A DNA stretch of 64,000 bases from Pseudomonas brassicacearum subsp. brassicacearum. GTDB taxonomy: Bacteria; Pseudomonadota; Gammaproteobacteria; Pseudomonadales; Pseudomonadaceae. Of the stretch, positions 1-10,987 are shown piece by piece. Both the position numbers and the translations under genes were made by a program. The stretch is taken from positions 992,001 through 1,056,000 of the forward strand of contig NZ_VZPJ01000001.1 in the NCBI RefSeq assembly GCF_008801605.1, written 5' to 3'. How positions within the stretch are numbered: the first letter of the stretch is position 1; each line of letters opens with the position of its first letter. The notes beneath the pieces were generated by a model, which made no database searches, was not told the origin of the DNA, and worked only from the letters and a program-made list of their open reading frames with translations.

Positions 1-312
1 GTCGAATATGCCCAGCCGAAGGAAGGCGCCGTGGTCCTAAACGTCGCCGAATGTGCCATCGCCCAGAATACCCAACCGGAACTGGCGCAAAAGCTCGCGG
101 CTTTCCTGCTGACCCCGCAAGCCCAGGCCATCGCCCTGGAAGAAGGCGACCAGATCCCGTCCAACCCCAACACCCCGACCACCGACAAGACTCGCGGTCA
201 GGTGGAGGCGATGAAGCAATACCTGGAAACGGCGATTGCCGTGGATTGGGATCAGGTCAACGAACAACGCCCGGCCTGGAACGCCCGCTGGAACCGCAGC
301 ATCGAGCGCTAG
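1..312 (+). CDS. ABC transporter substrate-binding protein, C-terminal part (5' partial)
   Basis: The frame is open from base 1 and ends at TAG 310-312, so only about 103 C-terminal residues are present. They read as the end of a periplasmic solute-binding protein of the spermidine/putrescine-iron type: a stretch in which the protein is scored as non-terminal material (AFLLTPQAQAIALEEG), then NPNTPTT and a tail ending DWDQVNEQRPAWNARWNRSIER-like residues (last segment from about residue 81). Such proteins capture a ligand in the periplasm for an inner-membrane permease. The ligand cannot be told from this piece. A REP pair follows directly. Confidence 0.7.
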   Translation, partial: VEYAQPKEGAVVLNVAECAIAQNTQPELAQKLAAFLLTPQAQAIALEEGDQIPSNPNTPTTDKTRGQVEAMKQYLETAIAVDWDQVNEQRPAWNARWNRSIER

Positions 313-371
313 AGCGATCGACTGTGGCGAGGGAAGCAACACTGTTGTGGGAAAAACTGTTGTGAAAAATT

Positions 372-462
372 GCTGTGGGAGCAAGGCTTGCCCGCGATGC
401 AGGCGCCTCGTCTTCTCAGAGACCGCGCCGTCTTCATCGCGGGCAAGCCTTGCTCCCACAGA
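372..462. repeat. REP pair, AAGGCTTGCCCGCGATG variant
   Basis: Two inverted copies of a GTGGGAGCAAGGCTTGCCCGC unit (arms 372-399 and 435-461) enclose a spacer containing TCTCAGAGACCGC. Next to the right arm is ATAAATCCCCTCGCCACAG (about 462-480). A closely similar element lies at 1940-2028 with the same spacer orientation. This is the GGCTTGCCCGC version of the Pseudomonas REP hairpin, distinct from the GAGCTTGCTCGCG version used in the rest of the window. It fills most of the gap between the ABC gene and the kinase gene. Confidence 0.85.
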
Positions 463-561
463 TAAATCCCCTCGCCACAGGGTGTTGTACTGAGCTGATT
501 ATTGGTTAACTGTCTGGCTACGGGCGCCAGCCCCTCCCCTTGATCAACAGCGACCCCCTCC

Positions 562-1887
562 ATGCACACCCTCGCCCAACTACGCGCCGGCCAGCTCTCC
601 GGCATTACCCGGCTGGACCTGGCCTGCGGCTTGACGGAATTTCCCCGGGAAATCTTCGACCTGGCCGATTCCCTCGAAATTCTCAACCTCAGCGGCAATC
701 AGTTGGACACGCTGCCCGACGACCTGCATCGGCTGACTCGCCTGCGCGTGCTGTTCTGCTCGGACAACCGCTTCACAGAACTGCCCGAATGCCTGGGCCG
801 TTGCAGCGCCTTGACCATGGTCGGTTTCAAGGCCAACCGCATCACGCACGTCACGGGCGCCGCATTGCCGCCACTGCTGCGCTGGCTGATCCTGACCGAC
901 AACTGCGTCAGCCAATTGCCGGATGAACTGGGCCAACGCCCCTATCTGCAAAAACTGATGCTGGCCGGCAACCGTTTGCAGCAGTTGCCGGCGAGCCTGG
1001 GCCTGTGTCATCGCCTCGAACTGCTACGCATCGCCGCCAACCAACTGAGCGAACTGCCGCAATGGCTGCTCACGTTGCCGAGTCTCAGTTGGCTGGCCTA
1101 CGCCGGCAACCCGCTGGAAGCCCAGGCAGAGGCGGCGGCCCTGAATACCACGACGCCTATCGACTGGTCGCATCTGGAACTGCAGCAACAACTGGGCGAA
1201 GGCGCGTCGGGGGTGATTCATCAAGCGCTCTGGCAGGCGCCCGGCCAGGTGGCACGAAAGGTCGCCGTGAAGCTGTACAAAGGGCAGATGACCAGCGACG
1301 GCTCGCCCCTGCATGAGATGCATGCCTGCATCACTGCCGGTCGACACCCGAACCTGATTGAGGTGTTGGGCCAGGTTGCCGGGCACCCCGAGCAACAGGC
1401 CGGGCTGGTGATGGCGCTGATCGAACCCAGCTACCGTAACCTCGCCGGACTGCCGAGCCTGGCGTCGTGCAGCCGCGACGTCTATGCCGATGAACTGCGC
1501 CTGAGCGCTCCGGCGGCCCTGCGCATCGCCCATGGCATCGCCTCGGTGGCGGCGCACCTGCACCGCCAGGGCATCACCCACGGGGATCTCTACGGGCACA
1601 ATATTCTGTGCGATGACCAGGGCGATTGTCTGCTGGGGGATTTTGGCGCGGCGTCGTTCCACGCCACCACGGACAACGTGCAAACCCGCGCACTGCAACG
1701 CATCGAAGTGCGGGCCTTCGGGATTTTGCTGGGGGAATTGCTGGCGCGGATCGAACCGGGGCTCAGCGCTGAGGAGCTTGCAGGGTTGCAGGATCTGCAG
1801 GTGCGCTGCTGTCAGTCAGATGTACTGGCGCGGCCGGGGTTCGATGAGATTGAAAGGTTGCTGAGCGACTTCAAACACATCGACTAA
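562..1887 (+). CDS. Leucine-rich-repeat protein fused to a protein-kinase-like domain
   Basis: 441 residues in two parts. Residues about 15-185 are leucine-rich repeats of about 23 residues with the LxxLxLxxNxLxxLPxxL pattern. Residues about 205-435 form a protein-kinase fold: glycine-rich loop LGEGASG (211-217), VAVK with the ATP-binding lysine K237, catalytic loop HGDLYGHN (340-347, HGD in place of HRD, Asp342 and Asn347 kept) and DFG (360-362). No clear APE motif is seen. There is no signal peptide or membrane segment, so it should be cytoplasmic. The kinase residues needed for catalysis are present, so activity is plausible. The substrate is unknown. LRRs usually bind proteins. It stands alone between two REP pairs. 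Confidence 0.88.
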   Translation: MHTLAQLRAGQLSGITRLDLACGLTEFPREIFDLADSLEILNLSGNQLDTLPDDLHRLTRLRVLFCSDNRFTELPECLGRCSALTMVGFKANRITHVTGAALPPLLRWLILTDNCVSQLPDELGQRPYLQKLMLAGNRLQQLPASLGLCHRLELLRIAANQLSELPQWLLTLPSLSWLAYAGNPLEAQAEAAALNTTTPIDWSHLELQQQLGEGASGVIHQALWQAPGQVARKVAVKLYKGQMTSDGSPLHEMHACITAGRHPNLIEVLGQVAGHPEQQAGLVMALIEPSYRNLAGLPSLASCSRDVYADELRLSAPAALRIAHGIASVAAHLHRQGITHGDLYGHNILCDDQGDCLLGDFGAASFHATTDNVQTRALQRIEVRAFGILLGELLARIEPGLSAEELAGLQDLQVRCCQSDVLARPGFDEIERLLSDFKHID

Positions 1888-1939
1888 ACCAGCCCCCCAA
1901 ACTAACAAACACACTACTTATTGTGGCGAGGGGATTTAT

Positions 1940-2028
1940 CTGTGGGAGCAAGGCTTGCCCGCGATGCGGACACCTCGTTTTCTCAGAGACCGCGTCGTCT
2001 TCATCGCGGGCAAGCCTTGCTCCCACAG
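1940..2028. repeat. REP pair, AAGGCTTGCCCGCGATG variant, second copy
   Basis: Inverted arms at about 1940-1966 and 2001-2028 enclose a spacer matching that of 372-462 (TCTCAGAGACCGC shared). A TGTGGCGAGGGGATTTATC flank precedes it and a related GGATAAATTCCCTCGTCACAG flank follows it, so the outer flanks are themselves inverted repeats. It lies between the convergent kinase and YebC-family genes. Confidence 0.85.
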
Positions 2029-2076
2029 AGTGAACCGCACCCTGGGATAAATTCCCTCGTCACAGGGGTGTACTGC

Positions 2077-2781
2077 TTAACCGGCCAACCCGACAAACAT
2101 GTCCTGCACGTCATCGTGGTTGTCGAGGCCTTCGAGGAAGGCTTCGACTTCAGCCATCTGCTCGTCGGTCAGGCCACTGACCGGGTTTTTCGGCTGGTAG
2201 CCCAGCTTGGCCGACAACACGGTGAAGCCCTGCTCCGGCAAGGCCTTCTGGACGGCATCGAGATCGGCAGGATCGGTGAGGAACAAAGTCGCACCCTCTT
2301 CGCCCGGCTCGAAATCCTGGGCACCGGCCTCGATGGCGGCCATTTCCGGATCGGCGTCCGGGCTGTCCGGCGCGGCTTCGATCATGCCGACATGGTTGAA
2401 GTCCCACGCCACCGAACCCGAGGCGCCGAGTTGGCCCTTGCGGAACGCGACGCGAATTTCGGCAACGGTACGGTTGATGTTATCGGTCACGCATTCAACG
2501 ATCAGCGGTACCTGGTGCGGTGCGAACCCTTCGTAGGTGACGCGGTGGTATTGCACGGTTTCACCGAGCTGGCCAGAACCTTTCTTGATCGCACGTTCCA
2601 GGGTCTCGCGGGGCATCGAGGCCTTCTTCGCCTGTTCGACCACCAGTCGCAAGTGCGCGTTGGTAGCGGTATCAGCGCCGTTGCGTGCGGCAATGGTGAT
2701 TTCCTTCACCAATTTGCCGAAGATCTTGCCCTTGGCGTTGGCAGCCGCTTCTTTGTGTTTAACCTTCCACTGTGCGCCCAT
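2077..2781 (-). CDS. YebC/PmpR-family regulatory protein
   Basis: 234 residues beginning [19 protein letters not shown], a variant of the MAGHSKW start of YebC proteins. The family hallmarks follow: [10 protein letters not shown], an acidic-basic helix with [36 protein letters not shown] and [11 protein letters not shown]. The proteins have three domains. They are described as DNA-binding regulators (PmpR in P. aeruginosa) and more recently as translation factors that relieve stalling. The altered start, and the lack of ruvC neighbours, suggest this is the second YebC-like paralogue of Pseudomonas (YeeN side), not the ruvC-linked gene; that is an inference. Confidence 0.9.
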   Translation of the reverse strand: MGAQWKVKHKEAAANAKGKIFGKLVKEITIAARNGADTATNAHLRLVVEQAKKASMPRETLERAIKKGSGQLGETVQYHRVTYEGFAPHQVPLIVECVTDNINRTVAEIRVAFRKGQLGASGSVAWDFNHVGMIEAAPDSPDADPEMAAIEAGAQDFEPGEEGATLFLTDPADLDAVQKALPEQGFTVLSAKLGYQPKNPVSGLTDEQMAEVEAFLEGLDNHDDVQDMFVGLAG

Positions 2782-3000
2782 TACTCACTCTCTTGTCTGA
2801 CGCGCCGAGACATCTGCCGGCCGGCGCTGTGGCGCAAGTTTATACGGCCTAAACCGGCTGATCGACCAAAAAATTCACCCCGCCGGATCGACATTTTCAC
2901 AGCGTGTTGTAGGGCATTTCTGAAATAGCGACTCACAAGCACCGTTTCCCCCCGCAGTTTCGTACCCTCTGCGCCTCTCTTCCCGCCAGTAGGAGCTGCG

Positions 3001-4407
3001 ATGCGCAACGACACGGAAAGTCCCTTCAGCCTGACGCTCACGCAAAGCGACTTGCAACTGCAAGTCTTGCGGTTCAATGGCCGCGAAGCCCTCAACCAGC
3101 CATACCGCTTTGACCTCGAACTGATCGGCCTGGCCCCGCCGATAGATCCTGAGCTGATCTTGGGGCATCCGGCTTTCCTGCGCCTTGACGGCGAATCGGG
3201 CGTCCATGGGATTGTCCACAGCGTCAGCCTGAGTACCCTGGCGCCGCGGCGCATCGGCTATCGCCTGACGTTGGTCCCCTACCTCCAGCAACTGGAGCAA
3301 GGTCCGCGGCGCCGGGTTTTCCATCGGCTCAGCGTGGTGCAGGTGCTGCAACGGCTGCTGGAAGAACACGCGCTACCCGTCGACAGTTACCGTTTCGAAC
3401 TGCCCCATGGGCAGTATCCATGTCGCCCGTTTTGCATACAGTACGACGAAAGCGACCTGACCCTCCTGCAAAGGCTGTGCGAGGAAGAAGGCATTCATTA
3501 CCACTTCGAACACGCTCCCCAGGGTCATGCCCTGGTGTTTGCCGAAGACCCGAAGAGCTTTCCCGCGCGCCCCGTCGAACTGCCCCTGCGTCCGAACGAC
3601 AGCCAGCTACCGGCCGCCAAACGCTTGTATTTGCGTCACCATCCGATGATGCCTGGCCTGCCCGTCGGGTTCAGTGACCGGGCTCCGCCCGAAGCCAACG
3701 CCTCGGCGGCGAATCAACCTCTTGAGCGGATCGATCACAAAGCCATGCGCGACAACCCGGCCTTGGCACACCGTTACCAGGCCAGTCGCCGCCACCTTGA
3801 ACGGCTGCGCTGCCGGCAACGGGAAATCCATGGCCACAGTACCCAACCGGTCCTGCACGGTGGCAACATCGTGCAGATCTGCGAACACCCGGTTGCAGCC
3901 TTCAACGATCAATGGCTGATCACCGAGGTCCAGCACCGCGGACGGCAGTTTTCGATCCTGGAACCGGACCAGCCCGCCGCACCGTCGTCCCGTGACTACC
4001 GCAACCGGTTCACCGCCATTCCCTGGTCCACCGCGTTCAGGCCAGCCCTCAAGCATGCCAAGCCCTGCATCCCCGGGTACCACCTGGCCCATGTACTCGG
4101 CCGCGCCGGCCAGCCGGCCAGCCCCGATGAACGTGGCCAGGTGCGTGTCAGCCTATGGACGCCGGACCAGGACGGCATCACGCTGCCCGTATCGCGGCTG
4201 ACGCTGGATGGCAGCCCCAACCTGATGGCCGGCAGCGAAGTGCTGGTGAGTTTTCTCGATGGCGACCCTGATCGACCGGTGCTGTGCCCAGGGGCTGTCG
4301 ATACCGGCGCAGACCATACCGCCACGCGCCCGAAATCGCCCCGTGGCAATCATGATGCGGGGATGCTGTTGGACTGGCTGCTGAATCCGCCGGACTTCAC
4401 GCCCTGA
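3001..4407 (+). CDS. Short VgrG-like type VI secretion tip protein
   Basis: 468 residues; the start ATG has GTAGGAG just upstream. The N-terminal part resembles the gp27-like VgrG base (FSLTLTQSDLQLQVLRFNGREALNQPY-type opening, then FCIQYDESDLTLLQRLCEEEGIHYHFEH at about 140-168, a diagnostic VgrG motif). Around residues 365-435 lies a gp5 OB-like part (GQVRVSLWTPDQDG, MAGSEVLVSFLDGDPDRPV). The protein then stops; the long beta-helix spike and any effector extension of ordinary VgrG proteins (usually over 600 residues) are absent. No other T6SS gene lies nearby, so it is an orphan. It may still load an effector, or may be reduced. Confidence 0.85.
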   Translation: MRNDTESPFSLTLTQSDLQLQVLRFNGREALNQPYRFDLELIGLAPPIDPELILGHPAFLRLDGESGVHGIVHSVSLSTLAPRRIGYRLTLVPYLQQLEQGPRRRVFHRLSVVQVLQRLLEEHALPVDSYRFELPHGQYPCRPFCIQYDESDLTLLQRLCEEEGIHYHFEHAPQGHALVFAEDPKSFPARPVELPLRPNDSQLPAAKRLYLRHHPMMPGLPVGFSDRAPPEANASAANQPLERIDHKAMRDNPALAHRYQASRRHLERLRCRQREIHGHSTQPVLHGGNIVQICEHPVAAFNDQWLITEVQHRGRQFSILEPDQPAAPSSRDYRNRFTAIPWSTAFRPALKHAKPCIPGYHLAHVLGRAGQPASPDERGQVRVSLWTPDQDGITLPVSRLTLDGSPNLMAGSEVLVSFLDGDPDRPVLCPGAVDTGADHTATRPKSPRGNHDAGMLLDWLLNPPDFTP

Positions 4408-4533
4408 CTCAACCCTGTAACTTCATGCCGGCAAAACTGATCTGGCTCATGCAAACCCAGCGAAACGGGCTTACAGTAAACGGATAACGCCGCTCTAGAC
4501 GGCGCTCTACCCTGATCGTTGGAGATACCTGCA

Positions 4534-5082
4534 ATGCCCTGGAAAAACTCAGAAAGCCGCTACAGTACCGTCACGGTAACCTTGCATTGGCTGATGCTGG
4601 TTCTGCTGGCCGTGGTTTATGCCTGCATCGAGTTCCGAGGGATTTTCCCCAAGGGCAGTGGCGGCCGGACCCTGATCAAGGAAGCGCACTTCATGCTCGG
4701 CCTGACGGTGTTCCTGCTGGTCTGGCTACGCCTGTTCGCCCGCAGCATGGGTAAGGCACCGGCGATTTTCCCGGCGTCGCCTGCATGGCAAACCGTTCTC
4801 GCTCGCCTGATGCACTGGGCGCTGTACCTGTTCATGATCGCCATGCCGCTGCTGGGCTGGCTGATCACCAGCGCCGAAGGGCATCAGGTGATGTTCTATG
4901 GTTTCGATCTGCCCTTGCTCATCGATCAGGACAAGGAATTTGCCAAGCAGCTGGAAGGTTGGCATGTGCTGGGCGGCACTATCGGCTATTGGTTGATTGG
5001 CCTGCATGCCTTGGCGGGGCTGTACCACCACTATGTGGTACGGGACAACACGCTGCTGCGGATGATGCCCAAGCGCGGCTGA
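4534..5082 (+). CDS. Cytochrome b561 family protein
   Basis: 182 residues starting MPWKNSESRYSTVTVTLHW; this ATG follows GGAG at 4521-4524, which is better than the upstream TTG at 4519. Four hydrophobic helices are visible. The heme-binding histidines of the prokaryotic b561 family can be seen: His18 (TLHW), KEAHFMLG, LMHWALYLF and the HALAGLYHHY segment near the end. Such proteins carry two b-type hemes in the inner membrane and pass electrons from the quinone pool, for example to superoxide (CybB). The physiological partner is not shown by the context. Confidence 0.9.
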   Translation: MPWKNSESRYSTVTVTLHWLMLVLLAVVYACIEFRGIFPKGSGGRTLIKEAHFMLGLTVFLLVWLRLFARSMGKAPAIFPASPAWQTVLARLMHWALYLFMIAMPLLGWLITSAEGHQVMFYGFDLPLLIDQDKEFAKQLEGWHVLGGTIGYWLIGLHALAGLYHHYVVRDNTLLRMMPKRG

Positions 5083-5088
5083 TCGCCG

Positions 5089-5997
5089 TCACTCGAACCC
5101 TCGGCGGCCTTGCAAACCGCCGGTGTGGACGAAGATCAAACGGGTGCCTGGGGCAAACCCTCCGGCCTCGACCCGTGCTCTAAGCAACATCAAGGCTTTG
5201 CCGGTGTACAACGGCTCCAGTTCGATGGCCGCCGTGCTGTCGATGAACGCGGTGAGTTCAGCATCGACCCGGGCGAAACCGCCACGGCTGCCGTCGAACA
5301 ATTCATAAAGTGGACTGCAAAGCCCCGCCTCCCCCACGATGCGTTCGACTTGCTGCGCCACGCCATGGTCCTGGGGCACCGCCAGCACGCCATAGACCGG
5401 GCGCTGTCCCGCTTCGGCCAGCACCAGCCCGGCCAACGACGTACCGGTGCCGCAGGCCAGCCACCAACCGTGAAAATCCGCCCATCCCAACGTCGCCAGT
5501 TGTTCACGGACACTGGCTGCCCATACCTGGCAGCCTTGTGCGCCGGGTAATCCTGAACCGCCCTCGGGCACCGGATGCAAATGTGGATAGCGGATCTGCC
5601 ACGGCGCCCAGAAACCCGGCGCGTGTCGCTCTCGGTACCCGCCATACCCCAACCAGTGCAGGTCCATGCCAAACGCTTTCAGGTCGCGCACCGTCGGCGT
5701 GTCCTGGGGCTGACCACGCAACAGCCCCGCCGTGGGAAACCCGAAGCGCTTGCCCGCCGCCGCCAACGCATGCAAATGGTTGGAATAGGCCCCGCCCAGG
5801 CTCATGACCCCCTCGGCACCGGCCTCATGGGCGGCGCGCAAATGATGGACCAGCTTGAACCACTTGTTGCCGCTGATCAGTGGATCGATCCGGTCCAGGC
5901 GCAACACCGCCACCTCAACACCGGCACGGGCGAGCCAGTCCAGGTGAAGGGGTTCGAGTCGGGGTTGGGGATGCCAATCGAGGGCGGGAAGCAGCAT
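5089..5997 (-). CDS. PLP-dependent D-cysteine desulfhydrase / ACC deaminase-like protein
   Basis: 302 residues of the tryptophan-synthase-beta fold type. The PLP lysine is K45 in SGNKWFK. SLGGAYSNH follows (about 66-74), the segment that holds substrate and the catalytic serine. CGTGTSLAG near residue 180 is the phosphate-binding loop, and the C-terminus ends HTGGLQG. These are the marks of the ACC deaminase/D-cysteine desulfhydrase family. True ACC deaminases have about 338 residues, so the D-cysteine desulfhydrase branch is more likely here. That would release pyruvate, ammonia and sulfide from D-cysteine in the cytoplasm. It is convergent with the cytochrome b561 gene. Confidence 0.85.
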   Translation of the reverse strand: MLLPALDWHPQPRLEPLHLDWLARAGVEVAVLRLDRIDPLISGNKWFKLVHHLRAAHEAGAEGVMSLGGAYSNHLHALAAAGKRFGFPTAGLLRGQPQDTPTVRDLKAFGMDLHWLGYGGYRERHAPGFWAPWQIRYPHLHPVPEGGSGLPGAQGCQVWAASVREQLATLGWADFHGWWLACGTGTSLAGLVLAEAGQRPVYGVLAVPQDHGVAQQVERIVGEAGLCSPLYELFDGSRGGFARVDAELTAFIDSTAAIELEPLYTGKALMLLRARVEAGGFAPGTRLIFVHTGGLQGRRGFE

Positions 5998-6072
5998 GGC
6001 AGCAGGCCCGAGGGGAAACAGGCCGGCATCTTAACAGCTTGGCAGCGGGTGATTTCAGGTTCACCACATCCC

Positions 6073-6164
6073 CTGTGGGAGCGAGCTTGCTCGCGATGGC
6101 GGTTAGTCAGCAGCATGAATGTTGACTGACCTGCGGCTATCGCGAGCAAGCTCGCTCCCACAAG
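6073..6164. repeat. REP pair, GAGCTTGCTCGCG type
   Basis: CTGTGGGAGCGAGCTTGCTC at the left end is inverted as GAGCAAGCTCGCTCCCACA at the right end, with about 40 bases between, holding TTAGTCAGCAGCATGAATG. It lies between the start of the desulfhydrase-like gene and the end of the dienoyl-CoA reductase gene. Head-to-head arrangement. Confidence 0.9.
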
Positions 6165-6184
6165 GGTTTTCCTGGGGCGCTGCC

Positions 6185-8245
<2,061 letters not shown>

Positions 8246-8464
8246 TCACGGGGAAAAGCGCAAGCTCTGCGGCCTGCGTCTGTCATGACCCACAGCGTAA
8301 GAGTCGGGATGCGGGCACTCAATGACCGTAACTGACAACTTAATGATCCAAATGTGCAGGGTGCCGATCAGTCGTGCGTGACTCTCGGCGGGGTGAGCCA
8401 GTCCTATCAACGCTGGCCCAGGTGCTGAAACCAAAAATAACCCTAATAACATGGTGCTCATTGC

Positions 8465-9682
8465 ATGCATCCCCAACGAAAAATGCTGCACAACGAGTTG
8501 CACGCCCGCCCGTCGCTGTATTTCGACGAGCCGGCCCACGTCTTCCACCTGGCGTTTCTTGGCGACAATGCCCAGTGCAACGCGTTGCTCGAACGACTGT
8601 GCCCTGAAACCGTCGCAGCAGAGGCCGCACAAGGCATCACCCGCCTTGAAGGACATCCGCTCAAGTGGGAGCGCCACGCCGAGTTCTTCACCCTGACCCT
8701 GGTTGTTCCCGCCAGCACCAATGAACTGCACTGGACAACGCTGCCCGAATGCCTTGCCCAGGGTATCGAAGGCCATTCCCAGCACCTCATCAATGCGGTT
8801 CAGGTGGTGGTGCGCGCCGAAGCCGGTCTCGACCTGTCCAGCTACGGTTTCAAGGACCCTTGCGGCTCTTGCGTGGGCGGTGGCGATGCGGTGGTCTGGA
8901 GCGATTTTCGCCTGACCGAGGATGGCACCAATCGCCTGCTGTTCATCAACCGACGGCTCAACGCTTATCGCCAGGGCCGCATGATCCGGCGCCTGCTGGA
9001 AATCGAGACCTATCGCATGATGGCGTCCTTGTCGCTCAATACCGCCAAGGCACTGGACCCGCAACTGAACGAATTCGATCGCACCCTGGTGAGCCTGTCC
9101 GAACGCAACGCCAATGCCAGCGGCGTGCATGCCAAGGCCCTGCTGGAGGACATCGCCCTGCTGTCTCGCCAGGTCGTCAGTAGCACGGTCAAGAATCGCC
9201 ACCGTTTCAGCGCCACCCGCGCCTACGCCCAACTGGTGTTCGAGCGCCTGGGGGAGTTGCGCGAAAGTCACCTGGGCGATTGCCAGCGGCTGGGCGTGTT
9301 CATCGAACGGCGTTTCAAACCCACGGTGCGTTATTGCGCAGCCACCGAACAGCGCCTTGAACAACTGGCCATGAGCGTCGCCAACCTGGGTGACCTGCTG
9401 CAAGCCCGCGTACAAGTCGAGATGGAAGACCAGAACGCCGAGATCCTGCGCAGCCTCAATGCGCGTGCCGATGCACAGATCAAGATCCAGCGCGCGGTGG
9501 AAGGTCTGTCGATCATTGCCATCACCTACTACCTGATCAACCTGTTCAAACTGGTCTATAGCGGGCTGCACACCTTGGGCGCAAACCTCTCGGCCCGCGA
9601 AGCGCTGGTGGGCATGACGCCACCGGTGCTGCTGATCATGTTGCTGATTCTGATCCGGATCCGGAAAGCCAAAAGTCACTAG
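8465..9682 (+). CDS. DUF3422 family membrane protein
   Basis: 405 residues. The N-terminus carries the family signature LHNELHARPSLYF (residues about 8-20). The middle is a globular domain with DFRLTEDGTNRLLFIN and a long helical, probably coiled-coil stretch (about 240-345). Two hydrophobic segments near the end (IIAITYYLINLFKLVY and PPVLLIMLLILI) should anchor it in the inner membrane with the bulk in the cytoplasm. Function is unknown. A strong hairpin follows at 9699-9730. Confidence 0.88.
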   Translation: MHPQRKMLHNELHARPSLYFDEPAHVFHLAFLGDNAQCNALLERLCPETVAAEAAQGITRLEGHPLKWERHAEFFTLTLVVPASTNELHWTTLPECLAQGIEGHSQHLINAVQVVVRAEAGLDLSSYGFKDPCGSCVGGGDAVVWSDFRLTEDGTNRLLFINRRLNAYRQGRMIRRLLEIETYRMMASLSLNTAKALDPQLNEFDRTLVSLSERNANASGVHAKALLEDIALLSRQVVSSTVKNRHRFSATRAYAQLVFERLGELRESHLGDCQRLGVFIERRFKPTVRYCAATEQRLEQLAMSVANLGDLLQARVQVEMEDQNAEILRSLNARADAQIKIQRAVEGLSIIAITYYLINLFKLVYSGLHTLGANLSAREALVGMTPPVLLIMLLILIRIRKAKSH

Positions 9683-9698
9683 CGCGCCTTGCCAGCGT

Positions 9699-9730
9699 AG
9701 AGGGTGTCCCAAGATTCCTGGACACCCTCT
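9699..9730 (+). terminator. Hairpin after the DUF3422 gene
   Basis: AGAGGGTGTCC pairs perfectly with GGACACCCTCT across a ten-base loop. Only a weak T-rich tail (GTGTGTGCTT) follows, so it is a terminator or a transcript-stabilising stem. Confidence 0.6.
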
Positions 9731-9854
9731 GTGTGTGCTTACCGTGCGTACAAATCAGCGCCCGCCCTTCGCTAATCCCTTGTTTTACCGTACCCTGCCC
9801 CGTAGCTCTTGATGAAAAATCACGAACCTGCACACGGCCGCTGACTGTTCCCCC

Positions 9855-10985
9855 ATGCGCAAATTTCTGTACCTGCTGTTTTCCTTGGCCTTGATTGCCG
9901 CCCTGATCACCTACGCACTGTGGACGACGGATCGTCCGGCGGGTCATTACCTGTCAGACCTGCGCATCAGCCTGGCGGTCGACCAGGGCACGCCCGCCGA
10001 CCGCGGCAACCTGCTGGGCATCCAACCCGAACTGTTCCCCACCGACTACCAGAGCCCCGAGCGCCTGCATCGCAAACTGGCGGCCTATCTGCAGACGGCT
10101 CGCGACCAGGGCTTCCTCAATGCCAAGACCGTGGTGGTCCTGCCCGAGCACATCGGCACCTGGCTGATGGTCGGCGGCGAAAAAGACGAGTTGTACCAGG
10201 CCACCAGCCTGAAGGACGCCATGAACTGGCTGGCGGTCAGCAATCCGCTGGCGTTTATCCAGGCATTGGTCAGCGCTCAAGGCGATAGCCGACTGGACGA
10301 TGCCTACCTGCGCATGAAAGCCGAGCGCATGGCCCATGACTATCAAGCACTGTTCGGTGGGCTGGCCAAGGAGTTCGGTATCACCCTGGTGGCCGGCTCC
10401 ATCGTGCTTCCCGAGCCCAGTGTCAGCGACGGTGAACTGAAGATCGGTCGCGGTGCGCTGTACAACAGCAGCCTGGTGTTCGGCAGCGATGGCCGGCCGA
10501 TCGGCCAGCCACAACGCCAACGACATCCAGTGTTTGAACAGCGCGACGTGCTTGGGGCCGACCGACCGACCGCTGTCCAAGTCATCGACACCCCAGCCGG
10601 GCGCCTGGGCGTGCTGATCGGCAGCGACAGTTGGTATCCGCTCCACTACCGGCAACTCAACGACCAGGGCGCGCAACTGATTGCCGTGCCCGCCTTCATC
10701 ACCGGTCGCGATACGTGGGAAAAACCCTGGAGCGGTTATAAAGGCCTGTCCACGCCGAGCGAGGTGAGCCTCAAGCCCGGTGAAGTGAGCGAGGGCCAAG
10801 CCTGGCATCGCCTGACACTGACCGGCCAACTGCCCATCAGCCAGGCCCGGGCCGGCGTCAGCGTGTTCCTGCGGGGCCAGTTCTGGGACAGCGGCAGTGC
10901 CGGCCAGAGTTTCATCAGCCACGACGGCCAACACTTCTCCGATGGCAACGCCCGTGGCGCCCGCCTGCTGAACCTGTGGTTGTGA
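9855..10985 (+). CDS. Membrane-anchored nitrilase-superfamily protein lacking the catalytic cysteine
   Basis: 376 residues. An N-terminal hydrophobic helix (about 4-23, FLYLLFSLALIAALITYALW) makes it a membrane-anchored, probably periplasmic protein. The rest resembles a carbon-nitrogen hydrolase: VVVLPEH with the family glutamate at about E98, FGITLVAGSIVLPE in the middle, and GVLIGSDSWYP at about 251-261, where active members have a Cys in the I-C-x-D position. Here that place is Gly256. The triad is therefore incomplete as read, and hydrolase activity is doubtful. It ends two bases before the ATG of an AraC-family regulator, so the two are probably co-transcribed. Confidence 0.75.
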   Translation: MRKFLYLLFSLALIAALITYALWTTDRPAGHYLSDLRISLAVDQGTPADRGNLLGIQPELFPTDYQSPERLHRKLAAYLQTARDQGFLNAKTVVVLPEHIGTWLMVGGEKDELYQATSLKDAMNWLAVSNPLAFIQALVSAQGDSRLDDAYLRMKAERMAHDYQALFGGLAKEFGITLVAGSIVLPEPSVSDGELKIGRGALYNSSLVFGSDGRPIGQPQRQRHPVFEQRDVLGADRPTAVQVIDTPAGRLGVLIGSDSWYPLHYRQLNDQGAQLIAVPAFITGRDTWEKPWSGYKGLSTPSEVSLKPGEVSEGQAWHRLTLTGQLPISQARAGVSVFLRGQFWDSGSAGQSFISHDGQHFSDGNARGARLLNLWL

Positions 10986-10987
10986 AC

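Noticed and set aside
8246..9712. 488-codon open frame opposite the DUF3422 gene
   Set aside because: Shadow of a gene with a family signature on the plus strand.
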